DNA from: an uncultured Collinsella sp.
GTDB lineage: Bacteria; Actinomycetota; Coriobacteriia; Coriobacteriales; Coriobacteriaceae
Assembly (NCBI GenBank): GCA_902491895.1
Contig: CABUJH010000019.1
Coordinates: 1-30,334, forward strand
Reading direction: 5' to 3'
DNA length: 30,334 nucleotides
In this document: in pieces, positions 1-7,913 of the stretch
Layout: the number at the start of each line of letters is the position of its first letter
How positions within the stretch are numbered: the stretch's first letter is position 1
The notes under the pieces: model-generated
Databases searched by the model: none
Told to the model about the DNA's origin: nothing
What the model saw: only the letters and a program-made list of their open reading frames with translations
Translations under genes and position numbers: made by a program

Positions 1-1
1 G

Positions 2-886
2 GCGTCCAAAAAGCGTGAGTTGGCGTTGGTGTCGCGCAGCACCTATATCAAGGAGAAGGCGCTGCAGTGGATCTTCTTTGCCTGCGCGTTTTTGGCGGTC
101 GTTACCGTCATCCTGATTTTTGTCTTTACCACGTACTCGGCGCTGCCCGTCTTTACCGACATCGGTCTGGCGGACTTCTTTAGCTTTACGTGGGCGCCCT
201 CTGAGGGCCACTACGGCATCATGTCGCTGCTTGCCGGCTCAGGTCTAGTGACCGTCGGTGCGCTCGCCATGGGCGTGCCGCTAGGTGTGGGTACGGCCGT
301 GTACCTGGTCGAGATCGCCGGCAAGCGCGTGCGCAAGCTCATCAGCCCTGCCGTCGACCTGCTGGCCGGCATCCCTTCTATCATCTACGGCTTTTTCGGC
401 ATGATCATCATCCGCCCGTTTATCGCACAACTGACCGGCGGTCTTGGTTTTGGCGCACTGACGGCGTGGTTCGTGCTTGCCATCATGATCGTCCCCACCA
501 TCACCACGCTCACCATCGATGCCCTCAATTCCATTCCCATGGGCATTCGCGAGGCATCCTATGCCATGGGCGCCACCAAGTGGCAGACCATCTATAAGGT
601 CGTGTTACCTGCCGCCAAGCTGGGTATCGTGGATGCCATCGTGCTGGGTATGGGCCGTGCCATCGGCGAGACCATGGCCGTGCTCATGGTCGTGGGTAAC
701 GCCCCGGTTATTCCCGACAGCATTGCGAGTCCCATCTCGACGCTCACGAGCCAGATTGCGCTCGACATGAGCTATTCCTCGGGTCTGCATCGCTCGGCGC
801 TGTTCGGCATGGGCGTGGTCCTGTTTATCATCTCCGCCACGCTGGTGGGCATCGTCCGTCTGATTTCCAAGAAGAAGAGGGGGTAG
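2..886 (+). CDS. pstC: Phosphate ABC transporter permease PstC (5'-truncated by window edge)
   Basis: One of the two membrane subunits of the high-affinity phosphate importer PstSCAB; it forms the phosphate channel with PstA. The reading frame is open from base 2, so the true start probably lies upstream; a TTG at 20 is the first possible start inside the window but has no convincing ribosome binding site. Several hydrophobic segments are visible, starting with a strong one about 15 residues after the TTG. The C-terminal half carries the ABC-permease coupling loop (EASYAMGATKWQTIYKVVLP) followed by the GRAIGETMAV segment typical of PstC/PstA. Its stop is 3 nt from pstA, so the two are co-transcribed. 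The binding protein pstS is not in the window and is expected further left. Identification is secure; only the N-terminus is uncertain. Confidence 0.93.
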   Translation, partial: ASKKRELALVSRSTYIKEKALQWIFFACAFLAVVTVILIFVFTTYSALPVFTDIGLADFFSFTWAPSEGHYGIMSLLAGSGLVTVGALAMGVPLGVGTAVYLVEIAGKRVRKLISPAVDLLAGIPSIIYGFFGMIIIRPFIAQLTGGLGFGALTAWFVLAIMIVPTITTLTIDALNSIPMGIREASYAMGATKWQTIYKVVLPAAKLGIVDAIVLGMGRAIGETMAVLMVVGNAPVIPDSIASPISTLTSQIALDMSYSSGLHRSALFGMGVVLFIISATLVGIVRLISKKKRG

Positions 887-889
887 GCT

Positions 890-1795
890 ATGTCCGATTC
901 CGTTGACGCGACGGTCAATACGACCTCGTCGCGCGAGCGCATCAAGCGTGCCCTTTCCCACGGCAAGAAGGGCCGCATCAACAAGGACCTGTCCAACAAG
1001 ATCATGCTTGGCGTGTTCCGTGCCGCTGCCTACATCACCACGCTGGTGCTGGTCGCTATCATCGCCTACGTGGTCATCAACGGCCTGCCACACATCTCGC
1101 TCGACTTTATCTTCGGTTGGCCCCAGGGCGTCAACGCCGAGGGCGGTATTTGGCCCACGATCGTCTCGACCGTCTATGTGACGGCGCTCGCCATGCTTAT
1201 CTGCACGCCGATCGCTGTGCTGGCAGCCGTCTATCTGGCCGAGTACGCCAAGCAGGGCAAGGTCGTCGAGCTCATTCGCTACGCTGCTGACGCTTTGGCC
1301 TCGGTGCCCTCCATCGTTATGGGTCTGTTTGGCTACGCCTTGTTTGTCGAGGCCATGGGCTTGGGCCTTTCGATGGTCTCTGCCGCCCTGGCACTCGCGC
1401 TCTTGATGCTTCCCATCGTCATGCGCACCACCGAAGAGGCCATTCGCGCCGTTCCGCGCTATATCCGTTGGGGCGCGTACGGTCTGGGCGCCACCAAGTG
1501 GCAGGTTGTCTCCAAGATCGTGCTTCCTTCTGCCTTTGGCCGTATTGCCACGGGCATCGTCCTCGCCATCGGCCGTGCCATTGGCGAGACCGCGGTGGTG
1601 CTCTACACCATGGGGCAGGCCATCAATCTACCTATTTCGCCGCTCGATTCCGGTCGTCCCATGACCGTTCACCTGTACCTGCTTGCCAACGACGGCATCA
1701 ACATGAACGCAGCCTACGGCACCGCGCTCTTGCTGATGGTGATCATTTTGGCCTTCAACCTGTTTGCGCGCTTCCTGTCGCGTAAGCGTCGCTAG
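890..1795 (+). CDS. pstA: Phosphate ABC transporter permease PstA
   Basis: Second membrane subunit of the Pst phosphate importer, pairing with PstC. The protein has 301 residues, a normal PstA length. It begins with a charged cytoplasmic tail of about 45 residues (Arg/Lys rich), then a transmembrane segment (around residues 46-65) and further hydrophobic segments. The coupling motif GLGATKWQVVSKIVLPSAF and the following AIGRAIGETAVVLY match the equivalent region of PstC, as expected from the shared BPD_transp_1 fold. A purine-rich AGAGGGGG lies just before the ATG and overlaps the end of pstC. The stop is followed after 12 nt by pstB, consistent with one operon. Confidence 0.95.
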   Translation: MSDSVDATVNTTSSRERIKRALSHGKKGRINKDLSNKIMLGVFRAAAYITTLVLVAIIAYVVINGLPHISLDFIFGWPQGVNAEGGIWPTIVSTVYVTALAMLICTPIAVLAAVYLAEYAKQGKVVELIRYAADALASVPSIVMGLFGYALFVEAMGLGLSMVSAALALALLMLPIVMRTTEEAIRAVPRYIRWGAYGLGATKWQVVSKIVLPSAFGRIATGIVLAIGRAIGETAVVLYTMGQAINLPISPLDSGRPMTVHLYLLANDGINMNAAYGTALLLMVIILAFNLFARFLSRKRR

Positions 1796-1807
1796 TTAAG
1801 GAGTCCC

Positions 1808-2611
<804 letters not shown>

Positions 2612-2662
2612 TCGGTGCGACTAGTCCCAAGCCGATCGGATCTGGTCCGGTGCGTATTCACT

Positions 2663-2683
2663 GTGCGGGCGGCATGACCGCAC
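2663..2683 (+). other. Small hairpin between pstB and phoU
   Basis: GTGCGG (2663-2668) pairs with CCGCAC (2678-2683) in the 92-nt gap before phoU. There is no U-run after it, so it looks like an intercistronic stem that could affect mRNA stability or phoU translation, not a terminator. Confidence 0.3.
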
Positions 2684-2703
2684 CCAACTGATTGGAGTGA
2701 ACC

Positions 2704-3561
2704 ATGCGCAAACTGTTTTCCCGTCAGCTCATCGAGGCCCGCCACGAGATGCTGAGCATCTACGAGGCCGTCGATCTGGCCCTCCACGATGCCGTGAAGG
2801 CCTATGTGACCGACGACCGCAAGCTCGCCACCAAGACCAAGAAGCGCACGCTTTCGATTGACGCACGCTGCGCCAACCTGGAGGCCGTCTGCTACAACCT
2901 GATTGCCACGCAGTCACCGGTCGCCTCCGACTTCCGCTTGCTGCAGACGATCATCTACGTCGACTTTAACCTGCAGCGCATGACCGATAAGGTTCGCCAG
3001 ATTTGCCGCGCCACGCGTCATATGATCAAGGCCGACATCTCGCTGCCCAAGGAGCTTGTCGGCACGGTCGAGGCCGAGGCTGAGGCCGTCTACCAGGTGC
3101 TGGGCTCTTCGCTTTCTGCGCTCGTCACCAACGACATGTCCATCATCTGCAACTTGGCCGTCGAGGACGAGCCAGTGCACGCCGCCTACGAGAAGTTCTT
3201 CCGCACCTTTAACCGCATGGACACGGGCGATTTTATGGACGACGACAGCAACTATGACGACCTGCGCCGCGCCATCATGGTATCGCGCTATCTCGATCGC
3301 ATCGCCTCGATTTCCATCGATGCCGCCTGCCGTCTGACCTTCCTGTTGACCGGACAGCGTATGACTGCCGGTGATATCGCCTGCACTGATGAGGATGAGC
3401 TCGAGAGCATGCGCGTGCCTTCGGGCGAGGGTGTTATCATGAGGCCCGCCGTCGACGCTCGCTACGTTGCCAAGGTGCCCACTAACGAGGTCAGCGAGGG
3501 TCTTCGCTACCTGCTCGATCATCTTGAGGACGAGGACGATGGCGAGGACGACGAGGAGTAA
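2704..3561 (+). CDS. phoU: Phosphate-signalling protein PhoU
   Basis: PhoU links the Pst transporter to the phosphate-sensing kinase and restrains phosphate uptake. The protein is all-helical, with the two PhoU repeats: an N-terminal one around residues 5-110 (opening with FSRQLIEARHEMLSIYEAVD) and a second one around 115-225. It is 285 residues, about 40 longer than typical PhoU; the extra length is a C-terminal extension ending in a strongly acidic tail (EDEDDGEDDEE). A ribosome binding site TTGGAG precedes the ATG. It closes the pst operon. The PhoR/PhoB-type two-component pair is not in this window. Confidence 0.92.
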   Translation: MRKLFSRQLIEARHEMLSIYEAVDLALHDAVKAYVTDDRKLATKTKKRTLSIDARCANLEAVCYNLIATQSPVASDFRLLQTIIYVDFNLQRMTDKVRQICRATRHMIKADISLPKELVGTVEAEAEAVYQVLGSSLSALVTNDMSIICNLAVEDEPVHAAYEKFFRTFNRMDTGDFMDDDSNYDDLRRAIMVSRYLDRIASISIDAACRLTFLLTGQRMTAGDIACTDEDELESMRVPSGEGVIMRPAVDARYVAKVPTNEVSEGLRYLLDHLEDEDDGEDDEE

Positions 3562-3598
3562 GTAATTCCGTTCGTCGAAAGATTGTAAATACCTAAGT

Positions 3599-3630
3599 GA
3601 GCGCGGCCTTGCACATGCGGGGCCGCGCTC
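3599..3630 (+). terminator. Hairpin after phoU (probable terminator)
   Basis: Perfect 10-bp stem: GAGCGCGGCC (3599-3608) pairs with GGCCGCGCTC (3621-3630) around a 12-nt loop. Only TT follows before mixed sequence, so it is a weak terminator or an attenuator between the pst operon and yggS. Confidence 0.55.
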
Positions 3631-3680
3631 TTGCGATAGCATGGGACTACTTGTTTGGCTGTCAGCGGAGGCGATTGGCA

Positions 3681-4418
3681 ATGGATAACTATTTGGACTT
3701 GATGCGCGCTCGCCGCGAGCAGATTCTGGAACGTTTTTATGCGGCGCTCGATCGCGCAGGCCGTCCCCACGACGCCGCGCGCCTCATTGCCGTGTCCAAG
3801 ACCGTTGGTGTCGATGAGACCGTTGCCGCCATCCAGGCGGGGTATCGCCATTTTGCCGAGAATCGCCCGCAGGAGCTGGTTCGCAAGCTCACGGGTCTGG
3901 CGGAGCATCCGGAGCTGCCCGAGGTGCGCTTCGATATGATCGGCAACCTGCAGACCAATAAGATCAATGCGGTGCTGGGCTCAGCCGAGCTGATTCACTC
4001 GGTGGGTTCGCTGCATCTGGCGCAGGCGATCTCGAGCCGTGCTGTCCGCAAGATTGAGGCAGGCGAGCTCGCCGGCCCCCAGCGTGTGCTCATTGAGGTC
4101 AATGTGAGTGGTGAGGAGTCGAAGGGAGGCTTTTCGCCCGATGAGATTCGTGCCGACGCGGGCGAGCTTGCGGAACTTGAGGGAATTTGCGTACAGGGGC
4201 TTATGACTATGGCGCCCCGGGGGAATAAGGATGTGGCACGCCGCACCTTTGCGGGGCTTCGTGAGCTGAGGGATGAGCTGGAGGCGGCGCATCCCGATTT
4301 GAACCTGCCTGAGCTTTCCTGCGGCATGAGCGAGGACTTTGAGCCTGCCCTTGAGGAGGGCTCTACGCTCGTTCGCCTGGGCAGGGTAGTATTTAGCCCG
4401 GAGTTTGCAGTAAAATAA
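3681..4418 (+). CDS. yggS: YggS/YlmE-family pyridoxal-phosphate homeostasis protein
   Basis: PLP-binding protein of the YggS/PLPBP family (alanine-racemase-like barrel without known enzyme activity) that buffers free pyridoxal 5'-phosphate. The PLP lysine is K40 in LIAVSKTV; other family signatures are FAENRPQELVRK, MIGNLQTNKIN, LIEVNVSGEESKGGF, GLMTMAP and the ending SCGMSEDFEPALEEGSTLVRLGR. The start at 3681 is chosen because GGAGG lies 10 nt upstream and the protein then begins MDNYLDLM; a longer reading from 3597 would run through the terminator hairpin. At 245 residues it is of normal size. It sits before sepF, as ylmE does before ylmF in Gram-positive bacteria. Confidence 0.93.
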   Translation: MDNYLDLMRARREQILERFYAALDRAGRPHDAARLIAVSKTVGVDETVAAIQAGYRHFAENRPQELVRKLTGLAEHPELPEVRFDMIGNLQTNKINAVLGSAELIHSVGSLHLAQAISSRAVRKIEAGELAGPQRVLIEVNVSGEESKGGFSPDEIRADAGELAELEGICVQGLMTMAPRGNKDVARRTFAGLRELRDELEAAHPDLNLPELSCGMSEDFEPALEEGSTLVRLGRVVFSPEFAVK

Positions 4419-4478
4419 GGCTCTGAAGTGCGCACTGATTATCGGGGCGCCTGCACTAAACCGCGAGAGGACACAACC

Positions 4479-5201
4479 ATGGGCTTCCTTGACGAGATTA
4501 AAAATAAGATGCACCTGGGCGGCCAGCAGGGTTACGACCAGGGTTATGGTCAGGACGACGACTACGGCTACGATGACGGCTATGACGATAGTTATCAGGG
4601 CAACGGCTACAGCGGTGCTTCGGGCGAGGGCTTCTACACCCAAGACGAGCCGAGCAACGGCCTGCTTGGTCAGACGCGCCGCGGTGAAGCTGAGTCGGTT
4701 GCCGTGTATACGCGCTCCGGTCAGCTGGTCGGCGATGACTCCCGCCATGCCACGACGTATAACCCGCCTTCGCGCTCGCAGGACAGTGTTGCGAGCGGTT
4801 ATCGTCCCGGTGCCTATGACACGCCGTCGAGCTACGCCGAGAATACCCGCGCTCGTGCCGCCGCTGCACCCGCGCCTGCACCGAGCGATGCCTCGGCCTA
4901 TGCGAGCAATATCATCAACGCCACGCCGCAGCTGCCGGCCTATGTCCTGCGCCCCGAGAGCTATGACGACGTGGAGACTGTGGTGCGCCGCGTTCGCACC
5001 AAGCAGCCTGTCGCACTGATTTTTGTGGGCGTACGCACCGAAGTTGCCAAGCGCGTCTTGGACTTCTCTTACGGCTTTGCCTGCGGTCTGGGTGCCACGG
5101 TCAAGGAGGTGGGCGACCGCGTGTTCATGGTGCTGCCCGCCGGTTGCGAGGTCAAAGATTCCGATCTCAAGAAGCTTCGTGCCGACGGCTACCTTAAGTA
5201 A
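4479..5201 (+). CDS. sepF: Cell division protein SepF
   Basis: SepF anchors FtsZ filaments to the membrane and helps assemble the division septum. The 240-residue protein has the expected three parts: an N-terminal amphipathic membrane-binding helix (MGFLDEIKNKMHLGG), a long low-complexity linker rich in Gly, Tyr and Asp (about residues 16-50) and then Ala/Pro/Ser (to about 150), and the C-terminal SepF/DUF552 domain (about 155-240) containing VLRPESYDDVETVVRRV, FSYGFACGLGATVKEVGD and VFMVLPAG. The start at 4479 has GAGAGG upstream and gives the correct membrane helix; the reading frame is open further upstream without support. It precedes yggT and divIVA. Confidence 0.95.
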   Translation: MGFLDEIKNKMHLGGQQGYDQGYGQDDDYGYDDGYDDSYQGNGYSGASGEGFYTQDEPSNGLLGQTRRGEAESVAVYTRSGQLVGDDSRHATTYNPPSRSQDSVASGYRPGAYDTPSSYAENTRARAAAAPAPAPSDASAYASNIINATPQLPAYVLRPESYDDVETVVRRVRTKQPVALIFVGVRTEVAKRVLDFSYGFACGLGATVKEVGDRVFMVLPAGCEVKDSDLKKLRADGYLK

Positions 5202-5222
5202 AGACAAGACGAGGAGATTCCC

Positions 5223-5504
5223 ATCAACATCTACACTATCGTCCAGCTGGTCAACACGCTGTTCAACTTCTATTCCACGCTCATTGTCGTCTACTGCTTT
5301 ATGACGTGGATTCCCATGAAGCAGGGTGGTTTGCTTCAGGATATTGCTGCGGTGCTTGATAGCGTGTGCGGTCCGTGGCTCAACCTGTTCCGTCGTTTCA
5401 TCCCGCCGATGGGCGGTATCGATTTTTCGCCGGTCGTTGCGATTATTGCGTTGCAGTTGGTGCAGAGGCTGGTTCTGCAGCTTCTTATAGGTATACTCGT
5501 GTAG
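5223..5504 (+). CDS. yggT: YggT/YlmG-family membrane protein with a non-canonical start codon
   Basis: Small two-helix membrane protein of the YggT family, found beside sepF and divIVA in many Gram-positive bacteria and linked to division and cell shape. Read from the ATC at 5223 it is 93 residues: helix 1 about residues 6-28 (VQLVNTLFNFYSTLIVVYCF), the family's TWIP motif, then LNLFRRFIPPMGGIDFSPVVA and helix 2 (about 70-92). GAGGAG at 5211-5216 is ideally placed 6 nt before this ATC. There is no ATG, GTG or TTG in frame between the sepF stop (5199) and the ATG at 5301. Starting at 5301 would leave 67 residues and delete helix 1. AUC (or AUU at 5217) initiation is inferred; a strain mutation or base error is the alternative. 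Confidence 0.8.
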   Translation: MNIYTIVQLVNTLFNFYSTLIVVYCFMTWIPMKQGGLLQDIAAVLDSVCGPWLNLFRRFIPPMGGIDFSPVVAIIALQLVQRLVLQLLIGILV

Positions 5505-5565
5505 AACTGTCTTAGTAACTTACGTCGGGCGTGTAGCGCCGAGGCGATGAAAAAGGAGACTTGTT

Positions 5566-6240
5566 ATGGCTATTACCCCTGCAGACATCCAGGCTCAGAC
5601 TTTCTCTGAGGCCAAGCGTGGCTACGATCCTGCCGAGGTCGACGTCTTCTTGGAGACGCTGTCCTCCGAGGTTGACGCTATGCTCGCTAAGATCGTCGAC
5701 CTTAAGGGTCGTCTGACTGCTACCGAGCAGCAGCTTGCCGATGCGCAGGCTCAGCTTGCCCAGGCTCAGGATGCCACCGCCCAGGCCGTTCCTGCCGCCC
5801 CCGTGGCTGCTCCCGCCCCTGACTTCTCCGCTCAGGAGCGCCAGATTTCCGCTGCCCTGATCGCTGCCCAGCAGACCGCTGAGACCATCGTCAACGATGC
5901 CAACGAGAACGCTGAGCGTATCCGCAACGAGGCTGACGCCAAGGCCCGCGAGGTTATCCGCCAGGCTCTGACCGAGAAGCAGGCCGAGCTCGAGGAGATC
6001 GATCGTCTCAAGGCTTCCCGTGAGGAGTTCAAGGCAGAGTATCTCAAGCTCATCCAGCACTTCATGGACGATGCCCAGAATTCCTTCCCGGCCGATCTGA
6101 TGGCTTCCACGCCGGTCGGTTCTGCCGCTTCTCCTGCAGTGACTGTTCCCGCCGAGCCGCTGCCCGTCGCTGACCCGGTTGTCCCCGTGGCCGATCCCTT
6201 CGCCCCGATCGACAACTTTGCTGCCGACGACCTGGACTAA
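5566..6240 (+). CDS. divIVA: DivIVA-domain polar/septal organiser
   Basis: DivIVA binds curved membrane at poles and septa and recruits division or growth proteins. The 224-residue protein opens with the membrane-binding DivIVA domain (MAITPADIQAQTFSEAKRGY, then DPAEVDVFLETL) followed by heptad-rich coiled coil (about residues 35-65), a Pro/Ala linker (about 70-90) and a second long charged coiled coil (about 95-165). It ends with a Pro/Val/Ala-rich acidic tail. AAAAAGGAG lies before the ATG. Codon use is highly biased, suggesting strong expression. It is the last gene of the yggS-sepF-yggT-divIVA run and is closed by a strong terminator. Confidence 0.95.
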   Translation: MAITPADIQAQTFSEAKRGYDPAEVDVFLETLSSEVDAMLAKIVDLKGRLTATEQQLADAQAQLAQAQDATAQAVPAAPVAAPAPDFSAQERQISAALIAAQQTAETIVNDANENAERIRNEADAKAREVIRQALTEKQAELEEIDRLKASREEFKAEYLKLIQHFMDDAQNSFPADLMASTPVGSAASPAVTVPAEPLPVADPVVPVADPFAPIDNFAADDLD

Positions 6241-6266
6241 CATTCGGCCTACAATTTAGTGCCTAG

Positions 6267-6296
6267 AAAGGACCCGCAGCTTGCGGGTCCTTTTTT
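6267..6296 (+). terminator. Intrinsic terminator after divIVA
   Basis: Twelve-bp stem AAAGGACCCGCA (6267-6278) with TGCGGGTCCTTT (6282-6293), a 3-nt loop and a T-run of six (6291-6296). Classic rho-independent terminator on the + strand. Confidence 0.93.
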
Positions 6297-6322
6297 ATGA
6301 CTGTGCCGGAGTGCGTAACATA

Positions 6323-6360
6323 AAAAACCGAGCCCTGCACATAATGGCGCAGAACTCGGC
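6323..6360 (-). terminator. Intrinsic terminator for the nitroreductase gene
   Basis: CCGAGCCCTGC (6329-6339) and GCAGAACTCGG (6350-6360) flank a 10-nt loop, followed on the minus strand by six T (6323-6328). Read on the minus strand the two central mismatches become U-G pairs, giving an unbroken 11-bp stem; on the plus strand they are C-A mismatches. This supports use by the minus-strand gene. Confidence 0.85.
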
Positions 6361-6406
6361 GAACGGGTGAGCGGTCAAGGGTAGGTTTTAAGGCATGTCC
6401 CAAAAC

Positions 6407-6937
6407 CTACTTGAGGAGGAAGTCGGAGAGGGGAATGGTACGGGCCTCGCGATGCTCGGGATCGGCGATGTGGTCGGCAGGATATCCACAGACGAGCATG
6501 TGATAGGGATAGACGCCCTTGGGCAGATTGAACTGCTCCTGTGCCACCCCAGGCTTAAAATGGCATACCCAGCACGTTCCCAGGCCCTGCTCGGTGGCCT
6601 CCATCATCATCTGATCACACACGATGGACGTATCGATTTCACTGGAATTCATCTGGTCATACGGGCGCACCCAAGCATCATCGGTAACGCTGCAAATAAG
6701 GAAGACAAGCGGAGCCCCAAAGATAGACCCATCACGAGCAAACCGAGGCTGACAAGCAGCAGCCTTCTCCAGAAGCTCAGGCGTATCCAACACCATCACA
6801 CGGGTTGGATGATTATTACAAGCAGAAGGAGCAATACGCCCAGCCTCAACAATGGCATCCACCACAGCCTGCTCCACAGCCCGATCTTCAAACTCACGAC
6901 AAGAATACCGACCCCGAGCCAGATCCAAATAAGACAT
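6407..6937 (-). CDS. Nitroreductase-family flavoprotein
   Basis: Predicted FMN-dependent NAD(P)H oxidoreductase of the small nitroreductase family; the natural substrate is unknown. The 176-residue protein starts MSYLDLARGRYSCREF, the usual FMN-phosphate-binding RxSxRxF region, continues with IAPSACNNHPTRV, and has the C-terminal GLGTCWVCHF and YPYHMLVCGYPAD segments of the family. The start at 6937 has GGAGGG 6 nt upstream; a longer frame to 7003 would add an unlikely hydrophobic leader. Several Cys (for example in CWVCHF) are present. Its 5' half uses T- and G-ending codons unlike its neighbours, part of a local A+C-rich plus-strand zone. Confidence 0.85.
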   Translation of the reverse strand: MSYLDLARGRYSCREFEDRAVEQAVVDAIVEAGRIAPSACNNHPTRVMVLDTPELLEKAAACQPRFARDGSIFGAPLVFLICSVTDDAWVRPYDQMNSSEIDTSIVCDQMMMEATEQGLGTCWVCHFKPGVAQEQFNLPKGVYPYHMLVCGYPADHIADPEHREARTIPLSDFLLK

Positions 6938-7222
6938 ACAAGCCCTCCAACAATTAAAAATCAAACAAACCCAAAGTAACCCAAACAGTACCCAAAGCAG
7001 CAATCAGCCAATCGCTCATCGAATACCAAAGTAAAACCCCGAGCAATCAAGGGCCATCACAGCAAAGGCCCCACCACGCTCAACCCCTCAGCCAAAGTTC
7101 CCAATGGTGGTACGTAAGGGAGCGGGCCCGACCACTGATACCTTTTGAACGACTCTGCTTGCAGCCGGAGTGAAAAAGGCATCAGTGGTCGGGCCCGCGA
7201 CCGGTGGGATACGTAAGGCTAA
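6938..7222. other. Gene-free A+C-rich spacer with a long palindrome
   Basis: Spacer of 285 nt between the nitroreductase start and the end of the DUF47 gene, both on the minus strand. Bases 6901-7020 are about 78 percent A+C on the plus strand. The right half holds the 25-bp inverted repeat at 7122-7198 and a pair of TACGTAAGG direct repeats. No ORF or RNA gene is recognised. Confidence 0.7.
7111..7218. repeat. Long inverted repeat flanked by 9-bp direct repeats
   Basis: Left arm 7122-7146 and right arm 7174-7198 match at 24 of 25 positions (core GGGCCCGACCACTGAT and its complement), around a 27-nt loop. TACGTAAGG occurs directly repeated just outside, at 7111-7119 and 7210-7218, each preceded by GGTGG. 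It lies 25 nt downstream of the DUF47 stop and could terminate that transcript, though no long T-run follows. The arrangement also resembles a miniature element with a target duplication. Confidence 0.75.
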
Positions 7223-7846
7223 TTAACTGTTCTTCATGACAATCGAATCCACGACATCGGCCACATTCTCACAGCAGTCGGCGCAGTACTCCAGGAAGGC
7301 GTACACGTCACGCCAGGCGATGACCTCGAGCGGATCCTTGCCGTTAACGTGCAGGTTGCGCATGGCGTTGATATAGAGCTCGTCGGCCTCGGACTCGATG
7401 GTGTTGATCTGGATGACCAGCTCGCGCAGCGTTTTGGACTTGCGGTAGTTGGGAAGCTCGACCATCAGGTCCTTCATGGCGCGGCAGGCATCGGTTACCT
7501 TGTGAGCGATGACGATGGCATCGGGGTGGATGCTCTGGATGTTGGTGAAGTAGACGCGCTGCACGACGCCTTCGATGCGGTCGAGCACGGTGTCGAGCGA
7601 GCAGCTCATCAGGTCCAGATCCTCGCGCTCAAGCGGGGTGATAAAGGCGGTGAGCAAGGCGTCTTCGAGCTCGTGGTGCTTCTTGTCTGCCGCATGCTCA
7701 ATCGCATGCATCTTATCGAGCATGTCATGGATTTGCGTGGGGTCGAAGTTCTCAAAAATCTTGGTGAGCAGCTCGGCTGCCTGAACGGCGAGGTCAGCGC
7801 AAGCGACGTAGTTGTCAAAGTAGAACGAATCGGGTTTCTTTGCCAT
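7223..7846 (-). CDS. DUF47/PhoU-like partner of the PiT phosphate transporter
   Basis: DUF47-family cytoplasmic protein (207 residues, normal length), an all-helical PhoU relative that is commonly encoded with PiT transporters and thought to modulate them. Family features seen: an N-terminal YFDNYVACADLAVQAAELL, an IEHAADKKHHELEDALLTAFITPLEREDLDLM region, and the second-half match IESEADELYINAMRNL. The conserved acidic and His residues (IEHAAD and EADE) fit the metal-binding clusters of PhoU-like folds. AAAGGA precedes the ATG. It lies 67 nt downstream of the pit gene in the same direction, so a two-gene operon is likely. Confidence 0.9.
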   Translation of the reverse strand: MAKKPDSFYFDNYVACADLAVQAAELLTKIFENFDPTQIHDMLDKMHAIEHAADKKHHELEDALLTAFITPLEREDLDLMSCSLDTVLDRIEGVVQRVYFTNIQSIHPDAIVIAHKVTDACRAMKDLMVELPNYRKSKTLRELVIQINTIESEADELYINAMRNLHVNGKDPLEVIAWRDVYAFLEYCADCCENVADVVDSIVMKNS

Positions 7847-7913
7847 GGGTGGGTCCTTTCGAGGCGAAGACGGGTGGGCGAAGCATTGCAGTCCGGATGG
7901 ACGCTCGGTTTGA

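Noticed and set aside
3981..5207. 408-codon minus-strand ORF across yggS and sepF
   Set aside because: Covers two well-supported plus-strand genes and their spacer; no family features.
6395..6979. 194-codon plus-strand ORF across the nitroreductase gene
   Set aside because: Shadow of the nitroreductase; it ends in a Thr/Pro/Asn/Lys-rich run caused by the A+C-rich spacer.
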